Origin: Ciborinia camelliae
Taxonomy: Eukaryota > Ascomycota > Leotiomycetes > Helotiales > Sclerotiniaceae
DNA length: 64,000 nucleotides
Assembly: GCA_025890175.1 (NCBI GenBank)
Contig: JANPYM010000002.1
Span: forward strand, 3,581,400-3,645,399
Direction of reading: 5' to 3'
In this document: piece by piece, positions 42,707 through 52,646 of the stretch
Numbering within the stretch: position 1 is the first letter of the stretch
Layout of the letters: every line of letters starts with the position of its first letter
Program-made: the position numbers and the translations under genes
The notes under the pieces: model-generated
What the model was told of the DNA's origin: nothing
Database searches by the model: none
The model's input: the letters and a program-made list of their open reading frames with translations, nothing else

Positions 42707-43652
42707 CCCCTTTGAGCCGGTCCCTTTCTTTTCCAGAATATACCCCGTATACAGCTTACCTATGTAAAGCTCTTATACCACGATATTACGCATACGGATG
42801 GTGCACTCTATCATGAAGTTAGTGCTCACAAATCTTCCCGATTCCAGCAAGCGTCTAGTCTACCGTAGTTCATAGGTCTCTATGATAATTTTCTGTTGCA
42901 CATCTGTACAGGGATATCTCTCACTACTAGAACTCTAGTACCATCTCGCAACTTGGAACTACCTAACCCTAAATATTCAGCTCCCGCTAGATATCCTTGA
43001 TAATGGCAATTCTGTTGCATATCTATACAGGGATAGGTATTTTTGATTTGTTAGATACTTTTATTAGCATTCTATGATCACCTCCCTAGCTCCGGTAGTC
43101 CTGAAGCTAAAAGAAACACCAACCGTTAGCTCATTTGGAGATTGATTACCTACCTTAGCTCTCATCATATGCACTGGTAGCTCCAGCTTCGCCTAATAAT
43201 CACTGGCACGATACGTACTGCGAATTTCTGTTGCATCTCTGGGCAAGGATATGTTTGTCACTATAATTCTTTTGGTTAGATTGGGATGGGGCGCTAAAGT
43301 TGGCGCTTGGAAATTTAGTCATGTCCAAGCTAAGCATCCCTATCATAGATCACTCGCCAATTGCATGACCTCTTGAGGATGATGAGGATTCTGTTGCATA
43401 TCTATGCAGGGATGTTTGTCCTGGGATACTAACTAAAAATTGAGTATGTTCTGGCGACTTGGAGCATTATTACTGGGATCGAAAAATAGTTGGTCTTGAA
43501 TTATTTTTAGGTCCTGACTGATGCGGACTAGCTTTCCTTATACTAACTGCCACCTTTCGAATTAACATACTGCTAGTTTGATTTGCATTCTACCGGTGAC
43601 CTGCTTCCATTCGAATTGTGAATTTAAAGGCCTTAATCTCCTAATTTACCAG

Positions 43653-43660
43653 TATAAATA
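43653..43660 (+). promoter_or_regulatory. TATA box candidate
   Basis: TATAAATA, followed by GGCATC, is a good core-promoter match on the plus strand. No intact gene follows in that direction; downstream is the antisense HET relic. Confidence 0.35.
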
Positions 43661-43849
43661 GGCATCTATACATCTATCCTTAGGTATTATCCCTACTCAA
43701 GGTTTAACCACTTTGATCCCCAACCTACACCAAAACATTGTGTTGCTGCTAAACTGATGGTAATGACGTAGTTATTTGTATAGTCTAGAGCTTGTAATAA
43801 CAAGAAAATCATTCTTCCATCTCCGTCCATTCATTCGATTCTCAAAGTC

Positions 43850-45560
43850 CTCATCTCAGCACCCTCAAACCCCTTCTTCCACTCATTCCACTTCTGCTCA
43901 AGTCCGTTCCAATAATATGCCAGTGTTTCCGTACCGGATAGAGGGATCCTCCTGCGAAGCACACTCTTTCATAAACATTGTTTTCGCCACGCTGATCAGA
44001 CTTTTTGCCCAATATCAAGATACAAGGATGCTGCGTCCCTCCATGCGTTGAGAAGGTGTACAAGAGGAGAAAAGTCACTGTGCCTTTTCTCCTAGACGCT
44101 CGGTAATGTTGACTTTCGAGTATATTTTGGTCTTGCCTTACAGCCCGACGAAATTTTGGCTTTTAGTCTCCTTCACCCCCCGGTTCCGAGATCAGAAGAC
44201 AGTCCGGTATCACCACATGTGGTTTCAGTTCCTTTGCAGTCGCTGAGCCACACCCGTGAATGTCGCACTCCATCTCTGCGTCTATTGCGTTGCCCATCAG
44301 CTCAGTATAGCTTCCCTTCCGAACCGCTCCAAATTTATTATCGGTAGAGGGCTGACAGTGGATATTTACTGTTTTGACGCGATTTATGATGGAAAATAAA
44401 TTCTGATTTGGCGATGCCTCGTTCATGGGCCAGAAAACTTGACGTTGCATAGATGCCCATGACCAAGAAGAGGCGGAATTATCGAGAGGCAGTTGCATTT
44501 TAATGTTAAATGATGTTCGGAGTAGTCTTCCACAACACCTTGCCATTCATGTGTTGCGTCCAACGGGGGGTGTCTTTTCCATCAGTTTGTATGTCGATGA
44601 TATTTCTCGCCCCAGAACATTCGCTTACAGACATAGTTTTACAACACCAGCATAATTCATCTTTCGTGAAATTGAAATTCCATACAGAAAGCCGTCGCTC
44701 TTGCCATGCCCAAGCCCTTGTTTCAAGTGGACCAAAAACATGATTTGATTCAAGCAGCTGTCCATATTGACGAGCTCGTATTTTCGAAGACACAGAGAAC
44801 AATTGTTTGTCGACATTCAAGCAAATTGATTGGTATCGCTGGCGGTTACTCGGTGTTCTTGACGAGCTCGTATTTTCGAAGACACAGAGAACAATTGTTT
44901 GTCGACATTCAAGCAAATTGATTGGTATCGCTGGCGGTTACTCGGTGTTTCACTCCCAAGAAAAGGAACGCTAATATCATGTCTTGCCCCCAGAAGTGGC
45001 TCAAAGTAATATAAATAGATGTGCATTGATGAATGTTGGTATCGATTAGTTGTAACAGACGCTCCTCCCAAAATGCGGAGGAGTTGTTTTGGGTTTCAAT
45101 TTTCATTTTGTGCTTCTTTACACATCTTGTGTTGTAACATACAATCTTGAAGACACCCACGTAAGAGTGACCATATAAGCGCGTCGCCAGGTATTGTAGA
45201 GATCTCCCTGACTGTTTGAATAAATGAGAATTCCGTCACTTGATTGGTACAAGATCAGTTTGAAGGTATAGAACACAGCAAATAAATGCATGCTTAATAC
45301 TTGAAATATGCTTCTGAGAAACAAAACATACCATGCGCCGGGGAAAATATCTGAATGTCAACTCCGCAAATTTGGGAATTACAAGGCCAAACATCAATGG
45401 CAAATCTGCCATTTTTGTGCACAAAAAGTTCCACGTCGTCCACCGTGGCGGGCTCAATTGCAAGGAAATTCGGTGCAGGCTTTTGTAGTGCTTGCAGTAG
45501 AAGTTGACAGCGCAAGCAGTAATCCAATTAATTACCATAGGTGAATTCAGGCGGTGTATG
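43850..45560 (-). pseudogene. Heterokaryon-incompatibility (HET) domain gene relic
   Basis: Pieces of a HET-domain protein occur in the correct order on the minus strand but in different frames. They are a Cys-pair N-terminus (YCLRCQLLLQ, near 45500), a C..H..C segment (CLQDCMLQHKMC, near 45140), the HET core (YITLSHFWG, near 45000), PLETRAWAWQERRLS (near 44730) and the late SSWSWASMQ block (near 44460). The frame changes between the second and third pieces (about 45100). A perfect 92-bp tandem duplication at 44767-44950 shifts frame again, and most of the stretch normally lying between the QERRLS and SWSWAS blocks is missing. HET proteins act in fungal non-self recognition. The family call is good; non-functionality is strongly suggested by several independent lesions. 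Confidence 0.8.
44767..44949. repeat. Perfect 92-bp tandem duplication inside the HET relic
   Basis: The segment 44767-44858 (starting TTGACGAGCTCGTATTTTCG) is repeated with no mismatch immediately after itself. The length is not a multiple of three. Confidence 0.95.
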
Positions 45561-45599
45561 TCAATTCGCGGAGTATCTGCCTGGGGCAATCCTCACAAA

Positions 45600-46649
45600 T
45601 CTTTCTCGAATCCGAAAATATGCCCAAGCGGCCCTCACAACCTTCACCACCTTCACGACCCTCATATATAATACAAAATACGCGAACAAACATTCAAGCC
45701 CACCTACGCCTCGCTGGCGCAGCGGTAGAATTCATCATTCCCGAAGAATGTTGTCCGCCTTTCTACTTAGCTATTGGAGGGGCTTCGATCGGACAGTGAC
45801 ATTGTCCTGTATTATCGGTATTATACATTGTATATTATCGGTATGTGCAGACAATGGATCATTGGGGCATTAGAGCGTCGCGCTCTTAAGCTTTTGCCAT
45901 TTTGATATCCACATTCGGGAGGGAGGCTCTTGGGAGTGGAAGAGCCCGCTTAAATATCCAATCAAAATATCGAAAACTCTGGAAGTGGGTCGGTCATATG
46001 TAAACACTAGACTATAGGTAGGTACCTATCTCATCGGATGTTTGAAGAACATTTGTTTTGGGTTTAGTTTAGTCTCTGGTGTCGGGTGGACGTGAATCGA
46101 TGAATTCAGAAGTGATTTGGCGAGAGACAAGCTCACCAGGGATCATTAGACATGACATTCCCGCTGAGCTCCCGAAAATTGATAGGCTGACCAGGAGTAT
46201 ACCCAACGGTCGGTATGTGGATGGAACTGACAGAGTCAATATTTCGTGCGTTGTGATTCATCTTGCTGTTTTGTTTGCATATTAGTTTCTCTTTTCCTGA
46301 TAGCTTGTCGCTATGTTTGCTTGTATATGATGTGTATCTTGTTTGTAAAATGGAAGTTGGGGTTGAACTCAGATATAAGGGAAACAAGAAATTGAAGGCG
46401 AGCCACGAGGTATTGCAATGGCATTCATTCAATTCTTTCTTGCTTGCATCGTATCGACAAGTAACTTAACGCTCTGAAACCTATTGTGAAAAATAACTTA
46501 TATGCACTCTTTCTTCGCTATCTAATCATTGAGTCCAGATTGAGATATTCGTCTTTCATCATCATTCATTTCGTGTCCCTTCCATCCGTCCCTTCGCCTT
46601 TCCCTTTTCATCCGCCTCCAAACTCCCCTTTCCCATCCATACGCTAAAT
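45600..46649. other. Intergenic region HET relic / ProRS
   Basis: About 1 kb. Besides the tRNA-like fragment I see only short ORFs. The part next to the synthetase stop codon is its probable 3' UTR. Confidence 0.55.
45708..45730 (+). other. tRNA 5'-half-like fragment
   Basis: GCCTCGCTGGCGCAGCGGTA looks like the acceptor 5' strand plus D arm and A box of a tRNA (resembling elongator tRNA-Met). The sequence after it does not fold into an anticodon arm, and although GCTTCGATC follows at about 45793, no 3' acceptor strand pairs. This is a truncated or degenerate copy at best. Confidence 0.35.
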
Positions 46650-48400
46650 CTAATAACTTCTTCCATACATACAGTATTTCTCTGCCAAAACTCCACACTC
46701 GGGATTCAGACATTTGGTTTCCCCCTTAACAAGACCTTCTGGCTGCTCAAATGGAATACACAAACTCTTCATTCCCATCGTTGGGACCTTCTTTCCATCG
46801 GGTCCGACCTCTTCACTGGCACCTCCCTTGGTCAAGTCCTTAATTCTATCTTCACACTTCTCACCCAAGCAGGATGGAATGAGTACGACGTTCTTGGAAT
46901 CAAGTGCAGGGATGACTTCGCTCCAGTCATTAATGACAATTCTGTGAGCCTTGAATGCTGCATCGGCCTTTGTGTAGAGAGAGCTTTGGATGGTTTCGAG
47001 GAGGGCTGGAATTTCGGTTGAGAGACTTGCGATGGCAATTGTGCCCTTCTCACCGGTATCACGACGGGCGAAGGAAACGACTTCTTTGGCAGCGTCTTTT
47101 GGTCCGTATTCGAGACGGAGAGGAACTCCCTTCATTTCCCAATCGTTGAATTTCCAGGCTGGGGTATATCCATCACGGATATCGTAATCAGCGCGGATGC
47201 CGGCCTTCTTAAGAGTGTCCTTGATAGATTGGAGTTGATCGTACATTTTGGCTTTGTCTTCTGGTGTAGTGGATTTTGTAATTCCTACGGGAACGAGAAT
47301 TGCTTGGATTTTTGCGATGCGGGGTGGGAGAACAAGTCCTTTATCATCACCGTGAATCATGACCATAACACCGATAACACGAGTTGAGAGACCCCAAGAA
47401 TTTTGCCAGACGTGAAGATGGCCAGCCTTTTCACCGTTCTTTGGAGTTGGGTCCTCGACAGTAATATCGAACATCTTGCTGAAGTTTTGACCGAGGCAGT
47501 GAGAAGTGGCACCTTGAATACCACGACCATTGGAGGGAATGTATCCTTCGACTGTTGTAGTATAGTATCCTCCTGCGAACTTCTCCTTCTCGGTTTTGCG
47601 GCCACGAACAACTGGGACTGCCAACAATTGTTCGTAGACACCAGCATAAAACTCGAGGATTTGAAGAACCTCCTCTCCAGCCAATTCTTCTGTAAGATGT
47701 GCGGTATGTCCTTCCTGCCATAAGAATTCTCTGGCTCTCAAAAATGGAGTTGTTTGCTTGGCCTCCCAACGAACGACACTGTTCCACTGATTCAATCGCA
47801 AAGGAAGGTCTCGATGACTTCTGATCCATTTTGAGTAGTATGGGTACATGACAGCTTCAGAGGTAGGACGGACGGCGACAGGGACTTCGAGGTCTTTATC
47901 ACCGCTTTATCGCAGTTAGCACGGCGGAGTAGGAGGGGACAAGATAACAAAACTCACGCCTTGGTAACCCAAGCAAGCTCAGGAGCAAAACCCTCAACAT
48001 GGTCCTTCTCTTTCTCCAATGACTTTGAAGACAAGAACATTGGGAAACTAGTTTCCTCTACATCGAGTGTCTCGATCTGCGCTTGAAACCAATTTCGAAT
48101 CTGGTTCCAGATAAACATAGATTGAGGACGCAAAATAAAGAACCCAGAGATTTCATTGTAATACTCGATCATCTCCGCCTTCAATACAACCTCCTGATAC
48201 CATTGCGAGAAATCCTCCGATTTTTTGACTGTGATACCAATAATATCATCTGTTTTCTTACCCCCCACTAAAGGAAGCGCAGCTTGTTTGGCAGCTTTCG
48301 CGGCTTTATCTGCGGCCATTTTTGCTTCTTTGGCAGCTTTTTTCAAAGCACTTTTGGATGGCCCTTCTTGCGCAACTTCTGGAGTAGTTGAGTCCGCCAT
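46650..48400 (-). CDS. Cytoplasmic prolyl-tRNA synthetase
   Basis: This class II synthetase charges tRNA-Pro. Exons are 47958-48400 and 46650-47904, giving 565 residues. A short Ala/Lys-rich N-terminus precedes the catalytic core of the eukaryote/archaeal type: motif 1 (VRPTSEAVMYPYYSKWI), motif 2 (FLRAREFLWQEGHTAH) and motif 3 region (VIGVMVMIHGDDKGLVLPP). The anticodon-binding domain and the zinc-type C-terminal domain, ending EKYCMYGRSY, follow. It lacks the YbaK-like editing domain that fungal cytosolic enzymes may carry at the N-terminus. The intron acceptor is AAG rather than CAG but the phase fits. It is divergent with CCT1. Confidence 0.95.
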
Positions 48401-48727
48401 GATTCCGTTTGTTTTTGGTGGTAGATGTGTGAAGGGAGGATATTGCTTTTGTTTATTGAAAGTGACTGACTCCCTTCAATGGATAAACAGTTCCCCCCGC
48501 CCTAAAATTTAAGCGACAAGGATTGATTCAGCCTTGCACATTTAGTACGTGGGATTCCCCTGGTTGACTCACTAATAGGTATTGGCGAGGCTGCACTTCT
48601 GCCTTAATTTTCAAGGCCAGTGCTTAAAAATATTAGCGTGGAAAGCTCTCGCGTCCCTTTTCTCTCGCGGCGACCAAGGAATATTACCTACCTAAATAGT
48701 TACCGTCGTTTTCAGTATATCAACAAT
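48401..48727. promoter_or_regulatory. Shared divergent promoter ProRS / CCT1
   Basis: 327 bp separate the two start codons, so both core promoters and leaders overlap here. No TATA box was identified. Confidence 0.6.
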
Positions 48728-50578
48728 ATGGGGTCTCTTTTCGAACAACCTAGAAATGCCGGAACTTTGTGTATGTTTCCACTCGAAACTTCTAAAGGAA
48801 CAAATGCTAATATCAAATAGTCCTCGGCGGCCAAAAGATCAGTGGACAAGATATTCGGGATCAAAATGGTATGTGCTATAAGGATTTTGGAAAGAGTATG
48901 AACTGACTTTATTCACAGTTCTCGCAACTCAGGCTATTGCCAATGTTGTCAAAAGTTCATTTGGTCCAAGCGGTTTGGACAAAATGATGGTGGATGATAT
49001 AGGAGTATGCTTGTCCACTCCAAAACAACCCCACCAAATACTGATTTTGGGAAGGACGTTACAGTCACAAACGATGGCGCAACTATCCTGAGCTTATTAG
49101 ATGTCGAACATCCAGCGGGCAAGATCTTAGTCGACTTAGCACAGCAACAAGATAAAGAAGTTGGAGATGGAACAACATCTGTGGTTATTATTGCAGCAGA
49201 GCTTCTTCGAAGAGCCAACGAACTCATGAAGAACCGTATACATCCTACCACAATCATCACTGGTTACCGTTTGGCACTCCGCGAAGCCGTCAAGTACATG
49301 CACGAGAACATCAGCGTGAAGGTGGATCAGTTGGGCCGAGAATCCTTAATCAGCATTGCCAAAACTTCCATGTCGAGTAAGATTATTGGATCAGATTCTG
49401 ATTTCTTTGCAAATATGGTTGTAGATGCTATGCAAGCAGTCAAATCAACAAATAGCCGACAGGAAGTCAAATACCCCGTTAAAGCTGTCAACATTTTAAA
49501 AGCACACGGCAAAGGAGCTTTGGAGTCCATTTTGGTCAAGGGATATGCTTTGAACTGCACAGTTGCATCACAAGCAATGAAGACCAGAATTACAGATGCC
49601 AAAATTGCTGTTTTAGATATCAACTTACAAAAGGAAAGAATGAAGCTAGGTGTCAACATCACAATCGACGACCCCCAACAATTAGAACAAATTCGACAAA
49701 GAGAAGCCGGAATTGTTATGGACCGAATTGATATGATCCTTAAGGCTGGAGCAAATGTTGTTATGACGACAAAGGGTATCGATGATATGTGCCTGAAACT
49801 TTTTATTGAGAAGGGTGCCATGGCCGTTCGAAGATGTAAGAAGGAGGACCTGAGAAGAATAGCAAAGGCAACCGGTGCTACTTTGATCAGTTCGTTGTCA
49901 GACTTGAATGGTGATGAGAAATTCGAGGCATCATCATTAGGTCATGCTGAAGAAGTGGTCCAGGAGAGAATATCTGATGATGAATGTATCTTGGTCAAGG
50001 GTACCAAGGTCCACACTTCCGCATCTATTATCCTCCGAGGACCTAACGACTATCAACTTGACGAGATGGAGAGATCCGTTCACGATTCTCTGTGTGCTGT
50101 CAAGCGAACCTTAGAGAGTGGAAGCATCGTTCCAGGAGGTGGTGCATGTGAGACTGCACTCCATATCTATTTGGAAGAATTTGCTGGTACCGTTGGTTCA
50201 AGAGAACAACTTGCCATTGGCGAATTCGCCCAAGCTCTCCTCGTTATCCCCAAAACTCTCGCTGTCAATGCCGCCAAAGACTCCTCCGAACTCGTAGCAC
50301 AACTCCGTTCCCGACATGCACTTTCACAACGTATCAAGGACGGTGATGCCAACGAGGATGAAAAGACCATTGCCAAGAAGAAGAACTACAAGAACTATGG
50401 ATTGGATTTGCTGAAGGGCAAGGTCGTGGATGAGATCAAGGCCGGTGTTTTGGAGCCAAGTATGAGCAAGATCCGACAATTGAAGTCCGCGGTCGAGGCC
50501 TGTATCTCTATCATGAGGATAGATACTTTGATTAAGCTGGATCCGGAACAGAGAGAGGATGATGGACATGGACATTGA
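48728..50578 (+). CDS. CCT1: T-complex protein 1 subunit alpha (CCT1/TCP-1)
   Basis: This is the alpha subunit of the cytosolic TRiC/CCT chaperonin that folds actin, tubulin and WD40 proteins. Exons are 48728-48770, 48821-48868, 48919-49004 and 49055-50578, giving 566 residues. Group II chaperonin motifs are present: [25 protein letters not shown], the ATPase [15 protein letters not shown], and the C-terminal VPGGGACE with [15 protein letters not shown]. It ends in a Gly/His-containing tail. Three short introns crowd the 5' end, and the start ATG is followed by [19 protein letters not shown], the usual alpha-subunit opening. Intact. Confidence 0.97.
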
Positions 50579-51017
50579 TGATTGATGGCTGTTAGATGAA
50601 TAAATGACCTACGGTATAAAGGGGATGTAATATTATGGGATGTGATAATGTGAATTACAATAAAGCATTTACCTGTAACTTGTCTGTTTCCCATTCTTGA
50701 ATTCCAACTTTCCCGATCAATTTTCAACTCACTACTCGGAAACTTGGATGTTCTCATGCCATTTATAAACTGACCACACACATTGACTCCGGGTCCCAGA
50801 ATGTTAAACTTTTCGAAGCGATATAATTTTTCCGATCTTTTGTACAAAGGCCATTCCACCACCCCTTCTACAAAGCAATAAAGCTTCCAGATCAAGGTCT
50901 ATCATTCTTTCTCGTTCAAAATAAAAAGGTCGTCCCATCTATCCTCCATTCTTCCACCCATCCGCACTCCTCCAACTTTATACAACTACAAAACTGCTCT
51001 CCACTTGATCCCCCAAT
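50579..51017. other. Convergent intergenic region CCT1 / Rieske
   Basis: 439 bp between convergent genes, holding both 3' UTRs. Nothing else seen. Confidence 0.6.
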
Positions 51018-52030
51018 TTAACCAATGACCAAAGAAGATTCTTCGGCAAAATCGTATTCTGGGACTTCCAAGTTCAATGGCGCAGGACCCTTTCTTATAC
51101 GGCCGGAGATATCGTAGTGGGAACCGTGACATGGGCAGAACCATCCTCCGAAATCACCAGCTTCGCCGATTGGGACACATCCAAGATGTGTGCAGACACC
51201 TTTTGAATCCTTATTAGTATCTCTTGTCGATTGGACCGGAATAAAGTGTAGTAAAAAGTGTTACATACCAACCATAACCAACCATTCTGGCTTCTTAACT
51301 CGTTCGGCATCGGTTTGTGGATCTCTCAAAGTCTCAACTTTGACGTTCTCGGCCTCCTTAATCTCATCGGCGGTTCTGTGTCGGATGAAGACGGGCTTAC
51401 CACGCCATTTAATAATGACCTATTTTTGTATTTATATCAGTACATAATTTTTTCATACTGTCGTAAGGAATAGGTGTAGTGATAGCACACGTACGTTCTT
51501 GCCCTCAGGAATAGCAGCCAAGTCGACCTCAACCTTAGCCATGGCCAAAACGTCTGCGGATGCGGACATGTTGACGAGGAAATCTGTTAAAGTCTATCGT
51601 CAGTCGATCGGCCCAATAGGTAGACAGTCACCAATTCCCTCAATTGCGTTTCCAATGATATCTTCCAACCCTCTAGTGGGCCGTCATCTCCATCCTAACA
51701 TCCAACAAACATCGAACCCGCAGATCTGAAATCCTATTCCACATCCAAAGGAAGGGAAAAAGACAAACCTTGAACAGTAGCCTTTGCCCCCGCGGCTGTC
51801 AAAGCACCCATAGCCCCCACCATAAAGTATTGATAAACCAGATTACTGCCACCACTGTTCTTACTTCTGTATTTGCTGAAATCGGGGATCTTGCTGAATC
51901 TATCCGTGGTGGAAGCGGAGGCATCGGGACGAGCTGGTGTGGTGGAGAGGGCGCGCATGGCTGGGGTTGCGGCAGAGAATGTGCGAGGGGCGCTGCGCAG
52001 GAGCGCGCGGGATGTGAATAGTGATGCCAT
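51018..52030 (-). CDS. RIP1: Ubiquinol-cytochrome c reductase Rieske iron-sulfur subunit
   Basis: This is the catalytic [2Fe-2S] subunit of mitochondrial complex III. Exons are 51769-52030, 51495-51583, 51269-51419 and 51018-51199, giving 227 residues. An Arg/Ser/Ala-rich presequence imports it (cleavage probably near residue 30). The conserved [11 protein letters not shown] precedes the transmembrane helix ([19 protein letters not shown]), the flexible hinge ([14 protein letters not shown]) and the cluster-binding boxes CTHLGC and CPCHGSHYD. The C-terminus is truncated-normal for fungi ([13 protein letters not shown]). All phases fit. The Neurospora name is fes-1. Confidence 0.97.
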
Positions 52031-52646
52031 CGTTGGCGTGTGTTGTGTGGTAGAATGAAGAGGAGAGGTAGAGTGGTGGTGGTGTGGGATACAATTGAGT
52101 GTTAGGGTGGATTCGGAGTGGAATTGAAATTTGAGGTGGTTCGGTAAGGATTACGATGGGCTGTGTTTTGATTGGTTGGTGGGTTGGAGCTTGATTCTTG
52201 CGTGGAGCGAGACGGGATGATAGTCGGGATGATCGAGTCCTTAACGACCAAGTTGCTATAAAAATATATAAAGTCTCTTATTAGATTGATTCGATTTTTG
52301 CTGATATATTAGTTCCAATGAAAATAGCTAAATCTCTAATTGCATCTTCAATATCATCACATGTCGTTAATTAATAATCGAATACATTGAAGCCATTCCT
52401 ACATAGGTATGCTATTCTATATAAAAAAACTCGAGACCATTGATGAATGTCGTAATAACGTTTGAACTCAATTTTTGAAAGCAGTTAAAAGTAATTAATA
52501 CACCATATCAAAGTTACGATATTAATCTGATATATTTTGCTTATATTCTTCATTAATTACCACAAAAAGTTAACTGTCATACTCAACCCATCCATCTACA
52601 GCACTATCTCCTTACCCATCATTACCAATTATCAACTACAATACCC
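52031..52646. other. Intergenic region Rieske / FAD oxidase pseudogene
   Basis: About 620 bp; the half near the Rieske gene is its promoter, the rest is AT-rich. No ORF. Confidence 0.6.

Larger units (their letters stand above)
41209..43414 (+). repeat. Dispersed 25-nt motif, eight copies in one orientation
   Basis: The core consensus is TCTGTTGCATATCTGTACAG followed by GGATA. Copies begin at about 41209, 41758, 42043 (degenerate), 42210, 42892, 43011, 43227 (degenerate) and 43390, with a weak ninth near 41034. Spacing is irregular (about 120-680 bp) and not codon-periodic; sequence between copies is unrelated. CTGT..ACAG and GCA..TGC can pair around a TATC/CATC loop with one bulged T, giving a small hairpin. 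Confidence 0.85.
39403..43849. other. Gene-poor AT-rich region with dispersed hairpin motif; candidate non-coding RNA locus
   Basis: Apart from the small ORF at 39670-39876, I find no credible protein gene in 4.4 kb; ORFs are short in all frames and the longest (42202-42537, minus) resembles nothing. The region carries eight same-strand copies of a 25-nt motif, an 11-bp tandem repeat (41571-41698), TATA boxes at 42698 and 43653, and a telomere-template-like decamer at 42963. A long non-coding transcript on the plus strand is a reasonable but untested inference. Confidence 0.5.

Noticed and set aside
41034..43414. CRISPR-like array
   Set aside because: Repeats are spaced 120-680 bp apart with no constant spacer length, and this is a eukaryotic nuclear locus.
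43776..44051. Plus-strand ORF downstream of the TATA box at 43653
   Set aside because: The start is non-ATG and it lies opposite the HET relic; no family resemblance.
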